Positions 26,048 to 33,776 of a stretch of 64,000 nucleotides of DNA are shown here, in pieces; position 1 is the first letter of the stretch, and each line of letters starts with the position of its first letter. The position numbers and the translations under genes are program-made. A model generated the notes under the pieces. The model searched no databases. It saw only the letters and a list, made by a program, of their open reading frames with translations, and was not told the origin of the DNA. The DNA comes from Fulvimarina uroteuthidis (GTDB taxonomy: Bacteria; Pseudomonadota; Alphaproteobacteria; Rhizobiales; Rhizobiaceae): positions 248,001-312,000 of the forward strand of contig NZ_JAXLPB010000004.1 in the NCBI RefSeq assembly GCF_034321785.1, written 5' to 3'.

Positions 26048-27010
26048 GTGCCTTTGCTGACGAGGCTCGAGATATTTCCGGCTGAAACGGGAGCGACATC
26101 TTCGAGCCATCATGACGAAAACCGCGCCTTGCTAGAACTGCACGAAACGAGGCTGGAAGTGCCCCTTCGAACGGGCGCTCGATTTGGTTCGACCAACATG
26201 CAGTACGCACGAAGCACAGACGATGTTATTCACACCCTGCCGGAACGCACGATGGCGCGAAGTTACCTGAGGAAACTGGCACCGTTGTTCAGCGGCGTCC
26301 CGCATCTCGCAACGCGGCGGGTCCTCCGGGGCGCAACGTTCTCTCTCCTCGGCCTTCTCGCGGCCTATGCCAGCGCCGATCTCGTCCAGTCGCTCGTCTA
26401 CTCGGCGACCGCCCTTGCCATGGCTTTCGTCATGGCAACGAAGGAGATGATCGCCGGGCTTTTCGGGGGGATCGTGCGCAGAGCAAGCCAGACGATGGCG
26501 GTCGGCGATCTGATCGAGATCGGTTCGGTCCGGGGAACACTGAAGAAGGCCGGCCTCTTCATGACGAGCATCGAGGAAAGCGAGGATTTCCCGAACCTCG
26601 GCTGCAAGGCCGTGCGGACGGTTCTGATCCCCAACGGGCGGTTCTTCGAGGATTGCGTCATTGTCCAGCCGCAGGAGGCCCGCTCGGTTACAACAAGGTT
26701 CGAATTGACCTTCGAGAGCACGCGCTCGATGGCCGAGGTTGCGGCGTGGTGGGACGAGAAGGTCGCGCTCGGCAAAACGCAGAACCTTGCAGAGGTTGGC
26801 GCAACGCTCGACTTCACTCTCGCAACCACTGCAGGCGCAAGACCCTGCGTCGTCGTCGCCTTGTGCTCGGCCCCGGCTGAGGCTGCCTGCCTGCGGCGCG
26901 AGCTGACCGTTGCGTTTCTCGATTGGCTCCGCAGCAATACCGATCAAGGCTGCGCTTCGATCCAACCGGCGAAACGTGCCGGGGACGTCGTCCTTGAACT
27001 CGTCGCCTGA
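26048..27010 (+). CDS. MscS-type mechanosensitive channel protein
   Basis: The C-terminal part has the MscS pore helix and beta domain: ALAMAFVMATKEMIAGLFGGIVRRASQTMAVGDLIEIGSVRGTLKKAGLFMTSI, then VLIPNGRFFEDCVIV. Membrane segments are at about residues 93-113 and 115-135, and a small alpha-beta C-terminal domain follows. It should release solutes on hypo-osmotic shock. The start is uncertain: the frame opens with GTG at 26048, but ATGs at 26198 and 26252 would remove a charged lead with no recognisable domain. The pore-helix glycine pattern is looser than in E. coli MscS. Confidence 0.7.
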   Translation: MPLLTRLEIFPAETGATSSSHHDENRALLELHETRLEVPLRTGARFGSTNMQYARSTDDVIHTLPERTMARSYLRKLAPLFSGVPHLATRRVLRGATFSLLGLLAAYASADLVQSLVYSATALAMAFVMATKEMIAGLFGGIVRRASQTMAVGDLIEIGSVRGTLKKAGLFMTSIEESEDFPNLGCKAVRTVLIPNGRFFEDCVIVQPQEARSVTTRFELTFESTRSMAEVAAWWDEKVALGKTQNLAEVGATLDFTLATTAGARPCVVVALCSAPAEAACLRRELTVAFLDWLRSNTDQGCASIQPAKRAGDVVLELVA

Positions 27011-27281
27011 GGGAAGGCTCGCGCTTCCCGGAGGATCGAAATATTCAACATAGCCTGGTTCGGTAAAGTCCTTTGATAGCAAACCTGACCGAGTCCGAAG
27101 ACGCGAAAAGCGCATCTTCGTTCGTGATCGCCTGGTCGCCACTCCTCCGATCAGCGGCTTCCAAACGCGAGTGAAATGTCACATGCAACCGTATCGGCGC
27201 CGCAAAGACGACCGCTTTCGGATGGCATGAAAACCGGTCTGAATGTCCGCGATGGGCGCAACAAAACCTTAAGCTTCGCGG

Positions 27282-27494
27282 TCAAGCAGGGCGCGCGACG
27301 CAAGCCTTCTGGCGCGGTACACCCGGCACAGATCCTGTCACCTGCTTGACTTGGCCAGCGGGGCAGGATCCGTCGTCAACGAGAACTGTTTGTCCTGTTT
27401 TCAGCTGACCGGCTGCTGGCTCTGTGGTTCGCATGGTCTGCTGACAACCGGAAACTGCGAACATGGCAGCGCATAGAATGATGACACGCTTCAT
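27282..27494 (-). CDS. Small lipoprotein
   Basis: The 70-residue product has a lipoprotein signal (MKRVIILCAAMFAVSGC, lipobox VSGC, lipidated Cys17). A short secreted domain follows, with LKTGQTVLVDDGSCPAGQVKQVTG and a second cysteine near the end (QKACVARPA), which could form a disulfide with the first. AAGGAG lies about 10 nt before the ATG. The pattern resembles small Rhizobiales lipoproteins annotated as DUF6719, though I am not certain of that family name. A longer upstream frame would bury the signal. Confidence 0.75.
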   Translation of the reverse strand: MKRVIILCAAMFAVSGCQQTMRTTEPAAGQLKTGQTVLVDDGSCPAGQVKQVTGSVPGVPRQKACVARPA

Positions 27495-27883
27495 TGCGTC
27501 CCGCTCCTTTGACGTTGGGTCAGATAAGAGTTGCCTATCCGTAAGGTTATGGCAAGTTCGTTCGCTCTTCGCCGGGGTCAGTCCCCATTTGGGGTTAACG
27601 GATAAACCGCTCACAATATGCAATCTCCCCCCCATCCATATCAATCTGCCGGGTTCTCCGCACCGGGCGCATCGCGGCTTTCTTGCGACGCAGGGCCGGC
27701 GAATGTCCGTCAGGCGTCATTCTGTCGAGATCGAGCAAGGTATCGCGGCCGCATGGATGGCATGTCCCCGTGATGGTGCCACCGACCGTATCAATCGGGT
27801 AGATCCTTATGCACCGATCGACAGCCCTCGACGGCAGGGGGTAGCGTTGCCAGTCTAACGAAACGACGCAACGGGAGGTCGCG
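27495..27883. promoter_or_regulatory. Divergent intergenic region, lipoprotein / SnoaL-like gene
   Basis: These 389 bases separate two divergent small secreted-protein genes and must contain both promoters. A short AT-richer strip lies at about 27590-27625. I see no palindrome or RNA gene I can support. Confidence 0.35.
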
Positions 27884-28309
27884 ATGAGATCTTTTTGCCT
27901 ACTTCTTTCTGCGACTGTTTTTGCCTTCGGCCTTTCATCATCTGCGTTAGCGGACGCTGCGGAAGATGTGAAAGCTGCTTACGACCAGTGGAACGAAGAC
28001 TTCAATAGTGGTGATGCAGAAAAACTTGCATCCCATTATTCCGATGATGCGATCTTCCTTCCGCCGACTCATACCGTAGTCGAGGGCCCGCAGGCTGTTC
28101 AGGAATTTTTCGCGGCACTGTTCGACAGCGGCGTTACCGGACACACGTTGGAGATCATAAAGGTTATAGAGCACGGCGAAGAAATCACGGCAGCCGCTCG
28201 GTGGGCCGCTAAGGGTGGCGATGGGGCCGACATTGGCGGCATCGGTACTCATGTTTTTCAGCGTCAGGACGATGGCAGCTTGAAGCTAGCGCTTCATACG
28301 TTCAACTGA
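27884..28309 (+). CDS. Secreted SnoaL/DUF4440-like (NTF2-fold) protein
   Basis: The 141-residue product has a signal peptide ending at SSALA before DAAED. A single NTF2-like domain follows: VKAAYDQWNEDFNSGDAEKLASHYSDDAIFLPPTHTVVEGPQAVQEFF is the classic opening of the DUF4440/SnoaL fold. It is probably a periplasmic binding or stress protein; the ligand is unknown. GGGAGG lies 6 nt before the ATG. A palindromic hairpin follows the stop. Confidence 0.82.
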   Translation: MRSFCLLLSATVFAFGLSSSALADAAEDVKAAYDQWNEDFNSGDAEKLASHYSDDAIFLPPTHTVVEGPQAVQEFFAALFDSGVTGHTLEIIKVIEHGEEITAAARWAAKGGDGADIGGIGTHVFQRQDDGSLKLALHTFN

Positions 28310-28319
28310 CCACAAATGA

Positions 28320-28342
28320 CGCGGCCGGATCATCCGGCCGCG
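28320..28342 (+). terminator. GC-rich palindrome after the SnoaL-like gene
   Basis: Bases 28320-28342 are a perfect 23-nt palindrome (CGCGGCCGGAT, one central base, and its complement), 10 nt after the stop codon. It can fold into a short tight hairpin and probably ends the transcript before the EAL gene. No T-run follows. Confidence 0.5.
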
Positions 28343-28417
28343 GTCTGCCGATGCCTTCAATCGGAATTTAAGAGGTCGGATGGTCTATCGGGGAACAGCG
28401 GAAACGGGACTTGCCTT

Positions 28418-29659
28418 ATGGAAAACCTTTACTCGACCATCGACGTCCTCGCATCGGCGAACACAGACGATGTGGACGTGATGCAGGAGGCCCTCACTGC
28501 AATTCGCAACCATCTTGGAATGGAGGTTGCGTATATCTCGGAGTTCGTCGAGGGACGGGCCCACTTTCGTCGTGTCGATGCACCGGGCCTCGAACATCTC
28601 ATCAAGGTCGGAGATTCTCAGTCGCTCGATGACGTGTACTGCAATCACATCCTGGCAGGTCGCCTCCCGCAACTCATTCCCGACACGTCGAAGGAACCCT
28701 TGGCCGAATCGCTGCCCATCACGCGGGCCGTCCCGATCGGCTCGCATGTCAGCATTCCGATTCATCTCGCGAACGGTGCGCCCTACGGCATGTTTTGTTG
28801 CCTCAGTCCGCGCGCCATTCCAACACTGAACGAGCGTGATCTCGAAACGATGCGTGTTTTCGGGGGCATCGCCGCCAAACAGGTGAACAAGGAAATCGAG
28901 GAGCTACGAGCAACACGTAGCAGCCGTGCAGGAACCGAAAGCGTGCTGCTGGAAAAAGACTACCAAGTCGTCTTCCAGCCGATCGTGAACTTGCTGACCA
29001 TGGAGATGAGCGCGGTCGAGGCGCTCACCCGGTTTGGACCCCAGCCCTACCGTTCTCCCGACAAATGGTTTCAGGATGCCTTCGATAGCGGCCTTGGTAT
29101 CGAGTTGGAACTGGCGGTCATTCGGTCGGCAGTCGAAGCATTTTCGCTTCTTCCAAACGACGTAGATATGTCCGTGAACGCCTCGCCGCAGACGATCGTA
29201 AGCGGGAGATTGGCGGAGGTGCTGGACGGCAAACAGCTTCATCGAACAATTCTGGAGCTGACGGAGCACGCTCATGTCGCCGATTATGCGTTGTTACATT
29301 CCGCTCTTGCCCCACTGCGGAAGGCGGGTGTGAAGATCGCAATCGATGACGCCGGCGCTGGTTACTCGGGTCTGCAACATATCGTTCAGATCGCGCCCGA
29401 CATCATCAAGCTCGACATGAGTCTGATCCGATCGATCGATGCTCACCAAGCCCGACGGGCCTTGACCACGGCCATGATCTATTTCGCCCGCGAAACAGGT
29501 GCCTCAGTCGTCGCCGAGGGTATTGAAACGTCGGCCGAACTCAAGGTGCTTCAGACACTCGGCGTGAACAAGGGGCAAGGATATCTGCTCGGCAAACCCG
29601 GACCCTTGCCTGCTTACGTAAGCCCAGTGGAGTTCGCTGACGAACTTATGTCAGCGTAA
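28418..29659 (+). CDS. GAF-EAL protein, cyclic-di-GMP phosphodiesterase
   Basis: The 413-residue cytoplasmic protein has an N-terminal GAF domain (about residues 1-160) and a C-terminal EAL domain from about 180. EAL motifs are present: AVEALTRF, VNASPQ, ELTEHA, IAIDDAGAGYSGL, IIKLDMSLI, VAEGIET and GQGYLLGKP. The metal and general-base residues (E, N, E, D-D, K, E) are all retained, so it is probably an active enzyme cleaving c-di-GMP under control of the GAF ligand. No GGDEF domain is present. The ATG at 28418 is chosen because the upstream 34 residues look non-coding and overlap the terminator palindrome. Confidence 0.88.
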   Translation: MENLYSTIDVLASANTDDVDVMQEALTAIRNHLGMEVAYISEFVEGRAHFRRVDAPGLEHLIKVGDSQSLDDVYCNHILAGRLPQLIPDTSKEPLAESLPITRAVPIGSHVSIPIHLANGAPYGMFCCLSPRAIPTLNERDLETMRVFGGIAAKQVNKEIEELRATRSSRAGTESVLLEKDYQVVFQPIVNLLTMEMSAVEALTRFGPQPYRSPDKWFQDAFDSGLGIELELAVIRSAVEAFSLLPNDVDMSVNASPQTIVSGRLAEVLDGKQLHRTILELTEHAHVADYALLHSALAPLRKAGVKIAIDDAGAGYSGLQHIVQIAPDIIKLDMSLIRSIDAHQARRALTTAMIYFARETGASVVAEGIETSAELKVLQTLGVNKGQGYLLGKPGPLPAYVSPVEFADELMSA

Positions 29660-29671
29660 CAGCGGATTCGG

Positions 29672-29939
29672 AATTCGCGATCGCCGACGTCTCCGGCAGG
29701 ATGGTCCGGGACCTCACGGTCGCCGCGGTCGAAAGGCGGTTTGGCGGAACGAACACGCCCCCTCCGGTCGAGTGGCTGTCGGACAACGGAAGATCGCTAC
29801 GTCGCGGCAGATACCGCCGACACCGTGACGGCCCTCGGCCTCGAGCAACTCTTCACGCCGGCTCGCAAGCCCGGAGTCGGACGGCATGTCGCAAGCCTTT
29901 GTGAAAGTCTTGAAGCGCGAATATGCAAGGCTTGCGTAA
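29672..29939 (+). pseudogene. Decayed IS3-family transposase (OrfB) fragment
   Basis: The fragment reads MVRDLTVAAVERRFGG, PPPVEWLSDNGR and then, after at least two frame changes, YVAADTADTVTALGLEQLFTPAR and SQAFVKVLKREYARLA. This matches the core of IS2/IS3-type OrfB, where WLSDNGS carries a catalytic Asp and MAEAFVKTFKRDY the Glu region. The Glu of that block is replaced. No terminal repeats are visible, so only a mid-gene scrap remains next to the tRNA gene. Confidence 0.75.
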
Positions 29940-29955
29940 TCAGACGCTTAGGATC

Positions 29956-30045
29956 TGGCGGAGAAGAAGGGATTCGAACCCTCGATACCGTTTCCGGTAT
30001 ACTCCCTTAGCAGGGGAGCGCCTTCGACCACTCGGCCACCTCTCC
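29956..30045 (-). tRNA. tRNA-Ser (anticodon GCU)
   Basis: Read on the minus strand, the 90-nt sequence folds as a class II tRNA. The acceptor arm GGAGAGG pairs with CTTCTCC, with one G-T wobble. The anticodon stem is CTCCC/GGGAG with loop TGCTAA, giving GCU for AGC/AGU serine codons. It has a long variable arm (ATACCGGAAACGGTAT), a T-arm with GGTTCGAATCC, discriminator G and an encoded CCA. It is the only RNA gene of this type I see in the window. Confidence 0.95.
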
Positions 30046-30432
30046 AGCTCCCCTCATAATGGGTTCGCGGGTTTTAACGCAACCCCGTTTCTTCACGGTT
30101 TCATGTCGGTCCGGCAAACGGTGCGGTCGGGCGGCCGGCGTTCGCGCGTTTCGGGGACGGTTCGCGGTTTGCCGGACGGGGCTTGCGGTTTCGGCAAGGC
30201 GTGTCTCGGCCTTGCCGAAAGGCGTTTCCTACCGGACCTCGTGTCCGGTCGACCCGGTGCCGGGAACTGATCCGACGAAACGGAGCGGCCGGTGCATCGG
30301 CCGGGAAAGCCGGACGAAGCGGCGACGGCGCAAGCGACGATCCGCACTGGCCCTCCGGGTGCCGGCTTGCCACCGCGGGGCGGGAACGCGATAGGGTAGG
30401 CACGGCCGGCAATCGCAAAGGAATACGGGGCA
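30046..30432. other. Hairpin-rich spacer between tRNA-Ser and adenine deaminase
   Basis: The 387 bases hold no supported gene. They contain an 11-bp inverted repeat (30109-30119 with 30167-30177) and a 12-bp hairpin (TTTCGGCAAGGC at 30189-30200 with its complement at 30209-30220, 8-nt loop). The tRNA and deaminase promoters must both lie here. The hairpins could be terminators or decayed small repeats. Confidence 0.5.
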
Positions 30433-32127
30433 ATGGGTGATCTGCAAACGCGCATCGCGCAGGCGCGCGGGGACGAACCGGCCGATCTCGTCCTTCGCGG
30501 CGGCACGGTCTGGGATCTGGTGACCGACACGCGGATCACCGGGGACGTCGCGATCTGCGGCGAGACCATTGTCGGCATCGGCGCCGACTATGACGGCCGC
30601 GCGATCGTCGACCTGAGCGGGCTGACGCTGGTGCCCGGCTTCATCGACACGCATCTGCATATCGAATCCTCCCTCGTCACGCCCTTCGAGTTCGACCGCT
30701 GCGTCACGCCGCTGGGCGTGACGACGGCCATCTGCGACCCGCACGAGATCGCCAACGTCATCGGGCTCGACGGCATCCGCTACTTCCAGGATGCCAGCCG
30801 CCACACATTGATGGATATTCGGGTGCAGCTCTCGTCCTGCGTGCCCTCCACCGACATGGAGACCGCGGGCGCGCGGATCGAGGCGGAGGACCTTCGCTCC
30901 GTGATGGGCCACGCGTCGGGGATCGGTCTGGCCGAGTTCATGAACTATCCCGGCGTGATCCACCGCGATCCCGCCGCGATGGCCAAGCTCGCACTGTTTG
31001 AGAACGCTCACATCGACGGTCACTGCCCGCTCCTGACGGGCCGCGACCTCAACGCCTATGCCGCCGCCGGCATTCGCACCGAGCACGAGGCGACGAGCGC
31101 GCAGGAGGCACGCGAGAAGCTGCAGAAGGGAATGCGCGTCCTTATTCGCGAGGGCTCCGTCTCCAAGGATCTTCACGCCCTGCAGCCGCTGCTCAGCCTG
31201 ACGACCGCCGCCTATATGTGCCTGTGCACCGACGACCGGAACCCGCTCGATATCGCCGAGGAAGGCCATCTCAACCATATGATCGCCGAACTGATCCGGC
31301 TGGGCACACCGCCGCTGGCCGCCTATCGCGCGGCATCCCTTTCCGGGGCGGAAGCGTTCGGGCTCAAGGATCGCGGCCAGATCGCGCCGGGCCGGCGAGC
31401 CGACATCGTCGCGCTTTCCAACGTCGAGAGCTGCGTCGTCGAGACCGTGTTCGCGGGCGGCGTCAGGGTCACGGACACGGCGTTCGCAGCGCGCGGCGCG
31501 ATCCCGCCGGTCGGCCGCAACTCGGTGCGCGCGCCGCGCCTTTCGGCGTCGGACTTCCGCAGCACGGCGAACCGCGAAGCGACCGACGTGATCGGCATCA
31601 TCGAAGGCAAGATCCTCACCGACCATCTCCACGCGACCGTGCCGATCGTCGACGGCGACAAACGCCCCGATCCCGACCGCGATCTCGTCCGCATCGCGGT
31701 GATCGAACGACACGGGAAGAACGGCAACATCGCCACCGGCTTCGTCAGGGGCTTCGGGCTGAAGGCCGGCGCCATCGCCTCGACGGTCTGCCACGATCAC
31801 CACAACATCGTCAGCATCGGCACCGACTATGACGACATGGCGCTGGCCGCCAACCGCCTGTCCGAGATCGAAGGCGGCTTCGTCGTCGCCCGCGACGGCC
31901 AAGTGTTGGCCGAACTGCCCCTGCCGGTCGCAGGCCTGATGAGCCTTGCGCCCTTCGAGGCGGTTCGCGCATCGCTCGCGACACTGCGCCAAGCTGCGAC
32001 ATCGCTCGGCGTCACGCTGAACGAGCCCTTCCTGCAACTGGCGTTTCTCGCCCTGCCCGTCATTCCCGCGCTGAAGATCACCGACCGTGGCATGGTCGAC
32101 GTGACCCGGTTCGAACTGATCGGCTGA
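30433..32127 (+). CDS. ade: Adenine deaminase
   Basis: The 564-residue enzyme converts adenine to hypoxanthine and ammonia in purine salvage. The amidohydrolase motifs are clear: VPGFIDTHLHIESSLVTP (HxH metal site, then the E-S-S typical of Ade), TTAICDPHEIANV, HIDGHCPLLTG and LCTDDRNP (metal Asp). The C-terminal Ade-specific domain has NIATGFVRGFGLKAGAIASTVCHDHHNIVSIGT. Length matches the Ade family. GGGG precedes the ATG. It stands alone on its strand. Confidence 0.95.
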   Translation: MGDLQTRIAQARGDEPADLVLRGGTVWDLVTDTRITGDVAICGETIVGIGADYDGRAIVDLSGLTLVPGFIDTHLHIESSLVTPFEFDRCVTPLGVTTAICDPHEIANVIGLDGIRYFQDASRHTLMDIRVQLSSCVPSTDMETAGARIEAEDLRSVMGHASGIGLAEFMNYPGVIHRDPAAMAKLALFENAHIDGHCPLLTGRDLNAYAAAGIRTEHEATSAQEAREKLQKGMRVLIREGSVSKDLHALQPLLSLTTAAYMCLCTDDRNPLDIAEEGHLNHMIAELIRLGTPPLAAYRAASLSGAEAFGLKDRGQIAPGRRADIVALSNVESCVVETVFAGGVRVTDTAFAARGAIPPVGRNSVRAPRLSASDFRSTANREATDVIGIIEGKILTDHLHATVPIVDGDKRPDPDRDLVRIAVIERHGKNGNIATGFVRGFGLKAGAIASTVCHDHHNIVSIGTDYDDMALAANRLSEIEGGFVVARDGQVLAELPLPVAGLMSLAPFEAVRASLATLRQAATSLGVTLNEPFLQLAFLALPVIPALKITDRGMVDVTRFELIG

Positions 32128-32594
32128 GGAACCCCGCCCGGTCCTCGACGCCACCGGCGTTCAGGCCGGGCCCGGTGGATCGCATGGCACCGGCCCGAAA
32201 CTCCGGTTCGCCGCCTGCCCCCCATCCTTCGCATCGCACGCCCATCGCAAGGTCTCAGCGCTTCCGGCTCGGCGATCCGGCCGATCGCACGTCACCCGAT
32301 CGCGATATCGCCTTGCCCGCATCGCTTGCCCGCCGGCGCGAACGAGCGGCATGGCGGGTGATACCGGCCGGTTCACTCGATCCCGGCAGACGCATCGGAA
32401 CATTCGCTCCCGCCGATCATTAGCGGTTCATAAGGTCTAGAGGTCAGGAGGGTTCGAGATGGTTCGATCCATGATCCGGCACCGGACCCGACAAGACGTC
32501 GGCAGCTCGCCCTTGCGCCTTGCGAGAGCTGCGACGGCCGCCCCCGCAGACACATCACACAGGCAGGTGACGAGTCGAGGCTCCGCTCCCCCTC
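32128..32594. other. 467-bp spacer downstream of ade
   Basis: No frame here has a credible ribosome binding site or family. A short stem (CCACCGG with CCGGTGG, about 32150-32180) shortly after the ade stop could be its terminator. The promoter of the next gene must lie in the right part. Confidence 0.35.
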
Positions 32595-33692
32595 ATGGAG
32601 CCAACCATCTTGAAGACCACAGCCACGATCCTGCTCTCCTGCGTTCTCGTCGTCCTTGCGGCTGCGAGCCTCGTCCCGCTGATCGAGACGAACATCTGGT
32701 GGATCCGCTACATGGATTTCATAAGATGGCAGCTCGTCGCCGTGCTTCTGTTCGTTCTGGTGCTGTCGCTGCTTCTCGCCTTCGCGGGACGGGGCATCGG
32801 GACGGGCCTTTCGATGGCGGCGGTCTGCGCCGGCCTCCTCGGCTATCATGCCTACCGTCTTTATCCCTATACGCCGCTCGTTTCGGTGATGGCGCCCGAC
32901 ATCGCCGCCTGTCCGGCCGATGCGCAGGTCTCGGTGATGAGCGCGAATGTGAGGAAGGGCAATCGCGATGTCGATGCCTTCATGGCGGTGGTGGATGCCG
33001 CGGATCCCGATCTCCTCTTCGTCATGGAGACGGACGAATGGTGGGACAAGGCCCTGGCGCCGCTTGCCGATCGCTATCCCGACATCATCCAGGCCATACC
33101 CGATGGCGAGACCTATTACGGGCTCCATCTCCTGTCGAAGCACGAACTGATCGAACCTCAGATCCTTCGCTATTTCGGCGCGGAAACGCCGACGGTCCAG
33201 ACCGGAGCGAGACTCTCGAACGGCTCTGTCTACAGCTTCATGGGCCTTCATCCGCGCCCGCCGCAGTCCTTCGACCAGCCGACGACGATGCGGGACGGCC
33301 ATCTGGCCGAAATGGCGTTCCACGCGGAAAACGCCGCCGCCCCGCTGATCGCGGCGGGCGACTTCAACGCCGTGTCCTGGGAGCGGATCGTGCGCCGGGC
33401 CATGCGCGTGGGAAACCTTCTCGATCCCCGGATCGGGCGGGGCACGATCCCGACCTTCGACGCGAACAGCGCGCTGATGGCCTGGCCACTCGACCATATC
33501 CTGTTCCAGCAGCCGTTCGGCCTGATGGCGTTCGAGCGGCTTGCGGACATCGGCTCGGACCACTACCCGGTGATGGCGACCTTCTGCCTGTCCCCCGAAC
33601 CGGGACCCGTCCAGAGCGCCCCGGAGATCGAGGAGGACGACCGCGCGGAGCTGCGCCGGACGATCGACGCAGCCGAGGCGATGAACCCCTGA
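32595..33692 (+). CDS. Membrane-anchored endonuclease/exonuclease/phosphatase-family protein
   Basis: The 365-residue protein has three N-terminal membrane helices (about residues 8-30, 45-62 and 67-85), followed by an EEP domain. Motifs are VMSANVRKGN (Asn), LLFVMETDEWW (metal Glu), AAGDFNAVSWE (Asp and Asn) and IGSDHYPV (Asp-His pair), so the metal-dependent active site is intact. It resembles YafD-type proteins, which face the periplasm or cytosol with unknown phosphodiester substrates. The C-terminal 35 residues are acidic and probably disordered. It is convergent with the haem receptor gene. Confidence 0.85.
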   Translation: MEPTILKTTATILLSCVLVVLAAASLVPLIETNIWWIRYMDFIRWQLVAVLLFVLVLSLLLAFAGRGIGTGLSMAAVCAGLLGYHAYRLYPYTPLVSVMAPDIAACPADAQVSVMSANVRKGNRDVDAFMAVVDAADPDLLFVMETDEWWDKALAPLADRYPDIIQAIPDGETYYGLHLLSKHELIEPQILRYFGAETPTVQTGARLSNGSVYSFMGLHPRPPQSFDQPTTMRDGHLAEMAFHAENAAAPLIAAGDFNAVSWERIVRRAMRVGNLLDPRIGRGTIPTFDANSALMAWPLDHILFQQPFGLMAFERLADIGSDHYPVMATFCLSPEPGPVQSAPEIEEDDRAELRRTIDAAEAMNP

Positions 33693-33707
33693 GCCGAACC
33701 TTCCGGC

Positions 33708-33751
33708 TCCGGACGATGGGCCCATCATCTTCGTTCACGCGATCGTCCGGA
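33708..33751. terminator. Bidirectional terminator-like inverted repeat between convergent genes
   Basis: TCCGGACGAT at 33708-33717 and its exact complement at 33742-33751 flank a 24-nt loop that contains the palindrome GATGGGCCCATC. A small GAGCCG/CGGCTC hairpin lies just before it, right at the stop of the upstream gene. The site separates two convergent genes and so can serve both. Confidence 0.55.
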
Positions 33752-33776
33752 CGCCATCCGATGCCGGGAACGCGCC

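Noticed and set aside
25599..26210. A longer minus-strand frame that overlaps the 90-residue gene
   Set aside because: It crosses the start of the channel gene and lacks a ribosome binding site; the 90-residue frame has AGGAG at the right distance.
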